Source: Sthenelais limicola
Taxonomy: Eukaryota; Annelida; Polychaeta; Phyllodocida; Sigalionidae
Assembly: GCA_942159475.1 (NCBI GenBank)
Contig: OW804095.1
Coordinates: forward strand, 67,050,773-67,114,772
Direction: 5' to 3'
DNA length: 64,000 nt
Shown: positions 36,300 to 49,100 of the stretch, one piece after another
Numbering within the stretch: position 1 is the stretch's first letter
How the letters are laid out: each line of letters begins with the position of its first letter
The notes under the pieces: generated by a model
Told to the model about the DNA's origin: nothing
Databases searched by the model: none
Seen by the model: the letters and a program-made list of their open reading frames with translations, nothing else
Made by a program: the position numbers and the translations under genes

Positions 36300-39200
36300 T
36301 AGTATTTCTCTGGAATAGATTATGCTAGATTAGATCCCAAGGGTCGTGATTAGATTCCAACAGGTTGTGTTACATAATCTGCCCGACGCCGGAGGTGTAG
36401 GTCATATAGCGCCTGAGAGGCTTAAGGAGAGATGTGTCTATTTCATTTAATCACCTTAGAAAACACGGTCATACGTGAATTTTGCTGTTTGCGGTACATT
36501 TGATATATATAATATATGATCGAGGTAAATTGCTTTTTCGTGTAATAATTGCAAGATATACATTATACGTATTATGTATACGTACAGACTTAGTATAATT
36601 TGACTCGCAAGGTCGATCATTAATGTTTCCTTACAGGGTCGGTGTGTTCTCACCTTAGTGAATACAGATTGACTTTTAATTATAATCAATTTCTTGGTGC
36701 TCCCATACGTGAAGAAAATACGTATGCAATGATTTCCCATTCAACAACAAGAACTTACGCCACAATGCTCAATTATTGATTTCAAATGTGCAAGTTATGT
36801 ACGTTACATATTATGCAGTGCCGTCTGTTATTGACCAACTGTATTGATACCAACTATAACTGTTAACATATAGGCGGGGGCGTTTGAAGACGGAAATGTT
36901 AGATCTTATAAATGTTTCACTGTTCTCGGTCACTTTTCATGACGTTTTAGTAGCTGTTCTAAATATGTAGGTGCGGCCAAGCAGTATGTATACTACATAT
37001 ATGTAGTCTATAGTCCCCCTCTCCTGATATTGTTTAATTATTACAGGCTATAATGTACACAGTCCATTAGCGCTTCCGAACAGAACTTTTAAGTTAAGTG
37101 AAAAGCAATTTAGGGTTCGTTCAATCGTTTCACTAAATTTGGTATGATGTGATGATGCAAATTTTATTTTTGATAAATTTGGACGAAATTGCTGAGTGAA
37201 AAGTGACAAGTCTTTCTGTATTACGTAACAAAAGGATTAATGACGCATGCTCTTTGTCAAGGCGGGTAGGGGTATGTGAAGATGACAAACAGAGGTAAAC
37301 TGCCAAAATAGAACTGCCACCGACTTTCGAACCATGACATGTTTATGTATGATTATAATATATGCGACACAAACAAATAACTGTGATTAATCAATGATCG
37401 TGCAGATGATCGACTCAACAAATATTCTCTGAACATCTGGAAAAACGTGGACGATTGTTTCCAGAGTTACGAGAAATAAATTACAAGAAAGCCATTATTT
37501 AATGGAAAATAGCAATGAGGATGAGACATGTAATCGAACTCTTTATTCAACTTTACTGCTCATCTTGTTACAATTCGAGATTTATGTAAACATGATCAAA
37601 ACAAATGACATTAGTTTGTTGTTAATATCAAGTATGCCCGTTGTAATGATATCTGTATTATAATTATGCCCTATAATAAAAAGTGCCTTTCTCTAGCTGC
37701 GGCCTATTAATGTTTTAGTTTACCAAGAAGATTGATGTTTGTACATACGATTTATGTCTTGAAGAAAACGAACCACATAGGCCTTATGTTATGGATTATA
37801 ATTAGTTGTGCAGCTTCATAGATAACTGACAGATTATGACTTTAAACCAACAACCTAAATAATGTCTGGTTTTGATACTGCTAAGAGGGAACAGGACATA
37901 ATCTTTGACATTTTCTCTTATATTTATAAAGAAATGTATATATGTAAAGAGTAAGCAGCACGTGCCAATGAGTATTTCCGTAGAAAATGTTTCCGTTAGA
38001 AATAAATTACATTTTTCAAAAAGGAGTTAATCCTCACCATTTCCAGAATCCTCTTGGCAAATTGTATTTTCTATCTACAATGATCGCCGCATTTGACATC
38101 AAGTCCCACATTTTGCCTGGGAAAGTCGATTATATTATAAGTTTAGACCTTTTATACTCTTCTCCGATTTAGCAGGGAACTATAGGAAGATATAATAAAG
38201 TTCACGGTTCCTAACGTACTGGACTTGCATTATCATTCAATAACAGCAGCATGCTCGTGTTAAGATAATCACAATGCATATGCCAATATGATTGGCGATA
38301 TATTTAGAGATCAATTAATTTGAGTCGATTTATCATTAAAAGGAGGATTATCACTGTATAGTCTAGGGCTATTGATCTATCAATATACACGGATTGAAGC
38401 CTATTCTTAGTCTTGATTAACCATGGATTGGCTCTCTTATGGTCTTTCAAACAATAAACAATGCTCAGCTTGATGAGAGCACACAACTTAAGCAAATAAT
38501 CCAGCAAAGATGGGTACTCCATTGAGTGGGCCCTTCACTTATTTGCTAAGGACGTTAAAGAGAGAGTCCATGCGTCAACACTTTCTTCAAGTGTAGAGAG
38601 TAAACTGTGTGCTATGTGTACATCAGGAAGCATATGCAGGAATGCATTCATTACGTTGTTGTGTACTTGCATGTAACTTTGTTACCAGGTCAATCCTGCC
38701 AAGTACAAAGGCATACACGTGTAGTGAGAGGCTGCTACTATTTATATTTAGGCATTAATATAGCAATATTGCAATAGTATCGCTTCATTTTGATTGACTT
38801 GTTTGTAGGTGATATTAACAGCAGACTTGGTTTTAGGTATAGGTAGCATATTCATAATAGCATAATAATCATGATGATGTATAATACTGGTATCCACAAA
38901 CTAATAAGGACCATGGGTGTTAAATAATCATACTTATCGAGCACATATTTGGATAAATTTAGCTGTAATCCTTTCTACAACACGGGTTCTACAAAATATA
39001 AATTAATACAGAAACAGTGACTCGCTCTGCAAAAACGATTTTATCTGTAAAGAATTTTTGGTGACCTACTCCGGATCATTTGTCTAGTCATCGGAGTTTG
39101 ATCTATGGTATATATTATATGGATAACTCCATTTGATTAGATCACATAATATGTGAAAAGATGTTGACTTGAAATACTTTAGGATAAAATTTAGCTGAGA

Positions 39201-39720
39201 TCAACAATCGAGTAGTACAACAATCGAGTAGTATTAAAGTTGCATTCTCACCTGTCATTGATACAAAATTAAGGTTTTTATACTTTTCGTTCCTTTCTTT
39301 TCCTACTCACCTGAAAGTCATATGACCACAATTCTTGTATAACAATGTAACAGCGGCAAAAATGATGATAACTGCATGAAATCTTACATGAAAGTACATT
39401 TCGTTTTAAGGCCAAGAGAAATTTAGCAAAATTAGCAAATCCTAGAATAACACTAGCTGGACATATGTCACATATTGTTAACATATGAAACTTTGAGTTG
39501 GTTAATGGCTATCGTTACACTCTGTTGTCTTTAAAGTGCTCCTGAATGACCCATTCTTAATGACAAATATAGAATCAGGTTTGTGAATCAACCTTCGGTG
39601 CCTTATACTCCCTACATTCTATGTACGCGTCTTGTATGCAGCGGCTTTCCATAAGGTTAACCATAGTGGGCTTTGATGTTTACTGACAAAGGACGCGTAT
39701 AGAGTGTACTGTTGGCCTAC
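36300..39720. other. Intergenic stretch, sparse features
   Basis: No exons found. A TTAAAG-type MITE left end without a visible partner lies near 39234-39258, preceded by a 15-bp tandem duplication ACAATCGAGTAGTA (about 39204-39233). An AATAAA near 37674 could serve the MATE transcript, but nothing links it to that gene. Confidence 0.4.
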
Positions 39721-39724
39721 CCAT

Positions 39725-40323
39725 TTAAAGCTGCATTCTTAGCTATCGCGAAAACACAAATCTTGCCACATTCCTTCATATTATGACGGGATCTATCAAT
39801 ATTCTGCTGCTGTTATATGTGTACAACACCACATTGTATATACTTACTAGCCCGAGAGGCCCTGACTAGCTCCATTCTGAGCTTACTGATGGTCGTTACA
39901 CACAGTCAGCGTGCAGAAGGATCCTTTCAGGGCGTTTTACTCGGCCACTTCTGGCCGAGTAGAGTTGTGACCGATCCTTTATTTTTTAAAGGATTCATTG
40001 GGGGCTTTGATTTTAGCGTATTGTGTTGCTCTCTGACTCAAAAGCGACCAACTGAAGTCAAACGGAGCTAATAGAGTCAGAGTTACTAGGGCTAATACTT
40101 ACAAGACTGAAAGTCTAATCACCGAGAGAAAACTGCCAACGGTGAGCGATAATAAATAAAGTCATCGCATGAAAGGATTCGGGCGGGTCCTCCAAATACA
40201 AATAAGGACGTTTTAGAAGCCCTTAAGCAAAACAACTGAACTGACTCTTAGATGGGTTGGAAAAGAATGGAACACAAAGCAGAAAATGTTTTTGACAAAG
40301 GTTAACTCAGAATGCAGCTTTAA
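39725..40323. mobile_element. TTAA-flanked MITE, copy B, interrupted by a nested insertion
   Basis: Begins TTAAAGCTGCATTCTTAG and ends in the reverse complement of TTAAAGCTGCATTCTGAG, with TTAA at both outer ends. It matches copy A (35915-36292) on both sides of a 248-bp foreign block at 39847-40094. It is non-autonomous with no coding capacity. Confidence 0.8.
39847..40094. mobile_element. 248-bp nested element with 7-bp target duplication
   Basis: ATACTTA occurs immediately before (39840-39846) and after (40095-40101) the block, and copy A has a single ATGCTTA-like site at the matching position. The ends are imperfect inverted repeats (CTAGCCCGAG at the left; the right end reverse-complements to TAGCCCTAG, and AGCTCC is shared further in). 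The centre is a perfect 10-bp hairpin TACTCGGCCA-CTTC-TGGCCGAGTA (39938-39961). A 7-8 bp target hints at hAT-like insertion, but the termini are not diagnostic. Confidence 0.65.
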
Positions 40324-40329
40324 CTTAAG

Positions 40330-43170
40330 GTAGGTAATACCTGGAATGAGCGCAGGGCGCACTGCACTCCTATGTGACTTTATGTGTATCACCGGAAGCA
40401 CATGCGGTCTGTTTGAATAGTATAACTGGTGGGGGAGTTAGTAACTATTTTCTATATGACGAACCATGCTTAACACACGACCAAACATTCACGGAACCAA
40501 TCACTTCCCCCTAGAGGTCCTATTTGTCCAATGCTAACACAACATGGATAAGCATTGGTCAAGCCTCCAGCATGGGATCTACAACCAAGTCTGACCTGCG
40601 AAATACATCCATCCATTGCCCATAAAGGGGGATATAACATATATAGAGGATAAACACACTATTTATGATGATGGATTAAGATCATGTGAAGCGAAATGAC
40701 TGCTAGAAAAAAGGTTAGCTTCTAAAATGTATTTTCATGTTATAGATTTATGGATCAATTGTAAATGTTTGTTATGTTTTTCGATTGCCTGTATCAGGGC
40801 ATGTTTTAAGGTAACCAACTAGTAAAAGCAGTGTTAATGGCCAGAATCAATGGCAACAATACATTTTTACCATGGAAATGTTTTATTTAGATTAGAAAAA
40901 TATCCCTCAATTAATTAACTATAGAACTTTAATTGAAAAAATAAATGAATCTGAAATAACTTGGTATAACGTTACATTTGAATAACTGTCGTGTGCAAAC
41001 CATGATAGCCTTTACGCTGTTGTCCACGTTATTGTTGCAAGCATTTGCCTTTATTGACATTACACTAACACGGACAACGGACACGCTGTAGAATTACACA
41101 TAAATGATATAATCCAACACATCAATGACTTTTACAAGACTCAAATTATGTCTTGATATATCAAACACCAATTTGTCATTAGTTTCCAGACATAACATTA
41201 GGAAAATCAGGCAAATACTAAATGTGCTGTGCATATGTAACTTCAGTTCAGCTGCAAAATTATTGATTCAACACTACTGTGTATTTAGCCAAATGCATTA
41301 ATCCCATGACAAAAGCTTACCTTGTTGATCATAGCGGGATATTTTGGATAGTTTTGCTCGAAGGTCTCCTGTAGGGAGAAAGATCAAACTGTGACGACTG
41401 AAGCAGGTTCTATTAGCAGTGGACTGGTGTGATAAGCTTACTATTAAACTCTTCTCTTTAAAATGGTTAATTCGGGAGTACTTAGCGGATTTGATCAGGC
41501 TCTCGTACTTGTGCTTATTTCCTCAAGCAATCTTCGCAGATTTACCACCTGCACGTGTTCTTATAGACCACTTCATTCGAAATAGATGAATTACTTATGC
41601 TCCAGTGTTTTTATTGGAGATAATCTACGAAGAAAATATTTCGAAACCAGGACGATAAGTAATCTCTTTTGTTAAAAAGTGTTAACAGAATTTTTTTTTG
41701 AATGATTTTGTGTTATGCGAAATTAGTTATGTGTATTACATCTAGCTGGAGGTATCTCTAGTTGGGCCTTCGCCAAATCAGTGCTTAGGCGTTACTTATT
41801 GTTTAGGAGATCATTTTTCGATGTTATACATACAAATTACACCATACATATTACAATATATATGTGTTGGGCTGATTTTTCAAGATGCACAAGGAACCGT
41901 AAATGAAAATGTTTGAAGGGTACTTCATATTTGGGGCGCATACAAAATGCAGGTCAGTATGAAGCTACACCTGGTCAATCTTTGAATAGTTTTAGTGAAG
42001 TTACTGTCTACCTCACATATTGGGAAGGGTATTGATTCATAAATATTTATATATTTCGCGATAACACACCTTCAAGCTAACAAAACCCAAAATATATCAT
42101 CCTCACTCCATGCAAAGTATCAATCAATTAAATACGCACACTAGTGCACTCAACCAATGCCTAATAAACGAGGTATTACCAACATGATATCACATTTGTC
42201 CTCATTTCTGCAGCACATGCTTTCCTTAGCCCGCTGATACTGATGAATTTGAATTTCTTGTCAAAATTATAATGTGGATATTTCATCCGCGTAACAAACT
42301 TTGTTTGATTTGCTTTGATAAATTTTAATTAGTCACTATAAAGGCCAATTCAGGGGGTATAATCTCGCTTAAGGGAGGTTTTCAAACCCTCCTGCATGGC
42401 AGATGTTGGTCTCAATCTTTTTCTTTTACCTAATATTTCATAATGTAACTAGCAATGTACCTGTCTGCGACGGTTGACAGTCAAAATGGCGCCAGCCAAG
42501 CCCATATTGTGGATAGTAATCTTTAAATATCTGTATTCCAAGGCCTATTCCCCTTTCTCACCCTCCTTCCGCTCCTCCATCGTCTCCCTCAGCTACTCTT
42601 TCAATTTCACCCTCCTTTCTCCCTGCCTATTCCCTCTATCTCCCCCCCCCCCCCCATAATCATTTCTATAACCTTTCTAGCCTTATAACCACCATGTGAC
42701 GTTCTCAGGTTACCAAAGCCTCTATTAATTTGATTAATTTCCTTTGTGCCTTGCTATTTAAATGGCTATAACTTAGACTTTAGATCACATCCTACATTAG
42801 ACTATTGTAGACATTTGTATTCAACTTTTCCTTAGTATCTTTTAGATGAATTTAATCTTACAAACTTTATAATAAATCTTGTGTGGGAAAATAAGGAGTA
42901 TGTTTAAGGAGAACATCCAGTCTTATGCAGTCTTGTTAGGTTATATTGAAAACATCTCTTCCACTTCATCGATGCAACTACAAGTTTTAATTCAAAATGC
43001 TGTCCATTATTTTCTAAAATGATATCTATCATTAGACTTAGATCGCGGTCATAAGTCACTGCACAAATATTAGAATTTGAAACCGCTTTATGATTAAGAA
43101 TCAACAAATAAATAAAGAATATTATTCAATATATAAAGAATTTTGAAATAGTTTTCCTTTGATACCGCTT
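40330..43170. other. Region upstream of the LRR gene
   Basis: Probably promoter and 5' introns of the LRR/EF-hand gene. Apart from the possible first coding exon at 40696-40713, no exon is supported. A CT-rich tract ends in a run of C at about 42640-42655. Confidence 0.35.
40696..40713 (+). CDS. Possible first coding exon of the LRR/EF-hand gene (MTARKK)
   Basis: The exon at 43181 is open with no in-frame ATG near its start, so the true start must lie upstream. Here GCGAAATGACTGC gives an ATG in a fair context, six codons, and then a GTTAGC donor in phase 0, which is the phase needed at 43181. Other upstream exons could serve equally well; this is a prediction only. Confidence 0.25.
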
Positions 43171-43180
43171 GAAAACTTAG

Positions 43181-46100
43181 GGTGTAGGTCCCCTGGATCT
43201 GGCCAGATTGCACGACGCCCTTGCCCGTGATCGTGAAAGTACATCTCGTGCTACTCCACGTGGAACTCCGAGAAACCTGCCCCCTCTCCACAAATCAGGG
43301 AGTAATTTGACCGCAACTTCTGGACATTCATTGAACAAGCATGATGTCCTCCCAGATCCTCTGACCTCTGTTACGGTGGCAAACATTCCTCAGACACAAT
43401 TACAGGAAGTACGGGCTCAAATCAACACACCTGGCGGCATTCAAAGAACTAAAACACTTTTCTTGAGTCGCGCTGCCACAAGGGCACCTATCCAGGATGA
43501 AGATGGGGGCGAAGGGGAGGAAGGGGAGGAAGGGGAAGACGAAGTACCGGAACTTCCCTCATTTAACAAAAAACATGAACCCACTCTAGGATTATCCAAA
43601 GAGTTTACATTCACTGGATATGATATCATGTCTGACGGTAAGATCGGGATATTATTTAGTAAAATTGTTCGACCATATATACAAGTATTGCTATGCATAA
43701 ATGTTTTCCAATGTGGCTATTTCGACCAGTATCGGCTTGTAATCAATACATTTCAATCTCTGAAAATGTGTAGCAATAATTCTCAAGTAGTTCAATTTCG
43801 TGCATACCATTTATAGTACCTCCGCCCTCTCCTGAAGTGGATGCGATTGAACATCAGCGAAGACGATACTTGTCAACATATCATGAAATGTGTCGTCAAC
43901 TGAACGTAATTCCTACGTCATTCATCGAGAATAGGTTGCTTAAGAAGGAGATACGAATGCGTAGTCATGGACTTGGTGCTGCTGGAACAAAGGCTTTGGC
44001 TGTTACTTTAGTGGTGAGCATTGGAAGTTATGTTTATAATTTAATTTCTTAACAGAGAATTTAACTATCGATATTCAAACATTTTCCTTTGTTATATAGA
44101 GGAGGATCCTTTTCATGATGAATCATGAAAATAGCAATTGCCAACCCACCCCTCAGGAGGCCACTTTAAACTGTGGAGATCTTTCATAGCCATGTTTGAG
44201 GGGTGGGTGGCTCTCCAGATTCGTTATCAAAGGGATCATCTCCTTTGATTTTTACTGAACAAAATGGAATGGACAAGCTATCAGACAGTGGTTATCTAAG
44301 CAAAAGAATGATTTATTTTCTACATATTCCTTTTTATAGAAAAAGAGAGGCATAATGAAGCGGAATTTCTTGATTAAGAGAGCCAAAAGCATTGCGGATT
44401 ATTCATTTTTCCATGATGAGATAGCTGATTACAAAATCATAAATGGTTCTTTTCTTGAGATAACCAGTAAAGAGAACATATTCATGACTATTGAATAAAA
44501 TGCCTTTCACTGTGAAGAAGTAACGCTAAAGTACTAAAGTATATATATCTTTTTACTTCATCGACAACTTTGGTGAATATATAATAGGAGAACGAGTGTG
44601 TGATTCATCTGGATATATCTGACAACAATGTGGGGTCCGATGGTGCACAGGCTATTGCACAGATGCTGACTGCAAACTCAACATTATCAGAACTGGTTTG
44701 TATACTCAATCGTATAATGTTTGATTTTGTACCCGTTAAAGTTGTCCCCATGATTTGGCCGTGAGCGCGTATAGATCTAATGACAATGCTTGCCGCTCAA
44801 GGAATGACGAATATAATCGAAGCTTTTGTAACATATTGTTGAAAGTAGTCCCGTTTTTCCGGCCCCCTACGTCGGTCTGAAATTTCATTTATCGATTCTG
44901 AATGAAATCATGCCAATCAACGAGAAATAATTGGTCAAAATGTTTAATTGTGTCCACTCTCAAATAGTTGACAGTTAGAATGTATGAGAAAATGATGTTT
45001 AATCAAGTTTCAAACGTAAAGTTTTTACCGTAAGTGGCGTCGGAATGAGGCAATGCAAATCAACGGTATAGTTCCACAGAAAACAATGCAAAAATGTCGA
45101 TTTGTTTAATTATTTTACTTGGAATCATTGAGTAAGAATAAAAGTAAGATGACTACAGGGTCAAGTCCTCTGTGGTAAGCTGGTGAATACGATCCACTGT
45201 GGTAATCTTACTATAGTATACTTAGTGCCATCATGGGATATGGATGAGGAGGAAAGATTCCTGTAAAAGTAACATCCTAAGCCGATTATTCATTATTTTA
45301 TTCTGGGAGAGATAGAACCAGGGGGGTATATATATATACAGAGGGAGTAGAAACTGCGGCGTCACATGGCATGCAATGGCTACACCATATACCTGTCACG
45401 CATCTGCTGCTTGGAGGAGTGGGCCGTTTCTACTCCCTCTGTATGTACCTCCCTTACAATTTCCGTTATTCCGATGGAGAAAGGAATGATACAATAGAGG
45501 CAAAACATTACAGACATAGCAGTAGAATGATGCATAAAAAAACTATCCCGTTCATGAATAATGGTTTCAAATGGTCTGGAATGTTTTCAAAAAGCCACCT
45601 TCGAAAGTTAATCTATGAATGAAGTTCTTCAGGGATGTACATTTTCAAACGATTGTGACAATTGTGCACGACCATGCAGAAATGCTGCTGACTCGCCAAT
45701 GGCCAAAGGTACTTCTTCGCAAGTTATGAAAGCAAACGATCGAAGTGTCTAGCAATGGCTAAACATACACACAATCACATAATATTTGCATTTGAATATG
45801 GCCCAATACCCTGTATCAAATAGACGCAATAACCTGTGTAAATAAGCTTCACAATATATAGAGACATAGAGACAACAGGCATGCATGTATGTCATGAAAA
45901 CTTAACTTCCTTTACAGATCATGGCGGATAATGACATAGGATTCATAGGGGGCAGTGCAATATGTTTGGCAGTGAGAGAAAAACATGACTTCAGCAAACT
46001 TAGCTTAGCAGGTACGTTTACTTTACTCTGAATTTCTGAATGACTATTGATATAATAGAGTGTCGTCTCTATTAATATACTTCTAATAAATGTAATAGTC

Positions 46101-49100
46101 CTAAGACTGTACTTATAGCTTAAATTTTGAATAGGTTTGGTGCTAGAGGAGAGATGTGAGTAACACGGTAGCTGAGTATTATCTGGCTACCAGTCTAGGT
46201 GGCTCAGCATCCTTTATTGAACATAGAACGCAGCCTGTGATGGCGTAGCCACGCCCCCCATGCCTCACTGAGTGCTGAACCACTCACCAGTGTAACACTA
46301 TCTAAGATATTGAATACAAGGCAGAAAGCTCGAATCGAATTGAATCTTTATGTGTAATTCTTAATCATGTATACTTAATCATGTTCAATCAAGGGGTGAC
46401 AGAATAACTGATGAGCTGGGGAGTATATGATATGTCTTTATTGCAATATGCACCTGAAATCACTTCTCATTGCCCATGGCCAATTGTATTTTTATCTAAC
46501 TTTATTGAATACTAGGAAAAGATATGAAACTACACGATGAATCGGAGTTTATTAAACATATTCATTGTTAATCCTTAACACACTGTTTTATCAATTAGTG
46601 TGATAATTCCCGTAATGATTTCAAAAGAATAAAACAAACATTCATTCATAGAAATCTACTGATTAATTGTAGCCCATGCTAATTATTTCTGTCCATGATA
46701 ACATTGTATTTTGGCAATTGATTTACATTGTATTCGACACTTCTTTGATGCTACTTGGTTATAATAATTATATCATAAAGGAAATAATATTGAAAGTTCA
46801 CGGGTTAATAAGCGAAATAATATTGAAAGTCACGAGCAGCATCTATTTAATCATTTTTATGATTGCAGGAAACAAGTTACGAAGTGATGACGGGTTGTAT
46901 ATAGCTGATATGATAGAGGTAAATGTTAAGATATGTAACCTTTCAATCTGATATTTGTAACAAAAATAGTGATTCTCATAATTATAACCTCTTGATTAAA
47001 GTAATAGCCCTTCAATCTCTACATGGGATACAAAGTGGTACACTACATATACATGCGTTGATTTCAGAAAAACTTTTACCTCCGGGAATTAAATCTCAGC
47101 CACAATATGTTGGAAGATGATGGTGCCATAGCATTGGGAAATTCACTAGGTGAGTGTCGATTTGTTACTGCAAGGTAGGACGAGAGCATGTTGAGCGAGA
47201 AAGTGATACAAATAAGTTTGTAAACCTTCGTAAAATGAAATGGAAATCATCAAAACATATCACTTATACATGTAGTACATTATTCCTAATTCATATATAC
47301 CGAGTGCTGGGTTTATAACTGATTTCCGCATGCTTGCCAAAAGAAATTAAGACCCTATCCCATGTATTACATAACATGACAATTATAATGTATCCTTCAT
47401 TAAACTGATTTCGGGAATATAGTTAAGTTTTTAAAAGATATTTCGAATAAATTGAAGTCGCAATGAATCTGGGCAAATTAACATAATTTTAGGAATTATG
47501 AATTCAATATTCATGAACCTGTAGAGTGAAGTAAGCGACGCCAAACGCATTGTCTTAAATACAGAACTATCTAGAAATGATTTAACATATGAATACTTCC
47601 TACACACTTGTTTTTTATCAGCTCAAAATGACACCCTTGAAGTCTTGGATTTGAGCTGGAACTGCATTCGAGGAAACAGCGCTGTGGCCGTAGCTTTTGG
47701 CCTTGCAGTAAGTCAGCTTGTCATATTTTGTGTGTCTTACCACCTAATGTCAGTACATGTAGTTCAAGCCCTTTAAACATGGTCGTTTGCAAAATGCAAA
47801 ATTAGGGTTACAATATAAATCCCCTATATATCCGTCAGTGTACACTAAGATGACACACCTCGTACCTCTTCCATCAACAAACATGGAACACTTCGTATAT
47901 AAACACAATCCTCCTTCTTTTATAGAAGGTTTATTGCAATTAGCATTGTTTTTTTACAGTCAAACAGTGGACTGAAAGTTTTAAATCTTTCGTGGAATGG
48001 CTTTGGAAGGATCGGTTGTCAAGCAATAAGTTCGGCCCTAGCAAAGAACTCCACACTTCTAGAATTAGACCTGAGATGTAACAGGGTGTATATGGATGAC
48101 GTGGCAACTCTCCTCAAAGGGATCGAAGCCAATTCAACACTCACAACCTTTAGGGTATTCTTTTGGCTTTTACATAACCATAGCAAATGTTCATGAAGTA
48201 CAATAGATCTACTTTAACGTTGTAAGCATGCATCACAGTCAGTGTAAGATTAATTCAGAATATCTTGTCTGCCCAGGCCTTACCTCATAATCATTCTATT
48301 TTTTTTGCAGCTGGGGATGAACCCTATTACTCCACAAGCAGCTATGTTGATTATAAAAAAAATGGAGCAGTTAGAAGGCTCAGCCATCAAAGATATAGAC
48401 CTAAGTGTGAGTACTTCGCATTAATCTTCTCATCATAGTCAAGGTAGTCTAATTCATTAAGGAAATTTACCCACCTTCCGATAACTTCTCATTAAATACG
48501 ATCCAGAACGCAGCATTTCTACTATACACTAGCAATCTCAAGCTATGGTGTCCAATTTATATACATGCATGTTTATAAATACCGGTATGTACAAGTATTT
48601 AAACCGGTATTTAAACCATTAACCGGTATTTAAACCATTAATTTACTGTGAATACCCCCTCCCCCGCCCTCCAAACACACACCCCTCCCCAATATACCCT
48701 TTGAGGGGCAATTGGTTTATCTTCAGTCGTCTTGGTTATACCCATACTTTGGGGAACTGGATAGTTCTATGGCATTATGCTAATTCAATAATCATAGTTT
48801 GCAAAATATCTTGTCACATCCTGTCTGGTAATCGCCTAGCAATACGGGCACCGGGAAATCAATTACAAATTTCATGTTACATTGATTTAGCCTCGCGAAC
48901 AAACTATCAATAAAAGTAGAAATATAAGGTTAAATTCTTTGGTACTTTGGTTACTCTCCTCCCATTCTACGGGGCCATGGACTTGGCCAGAATATCTTGT
49001 GCAATCATTGCATGTAACGAGGGTTGAAACGAGAGTTGTGTTGTCATGGAGACCAGGGAGTTGATGTTAGATTTCGGCGGGCAAATCTTCGTGTCTCCAT

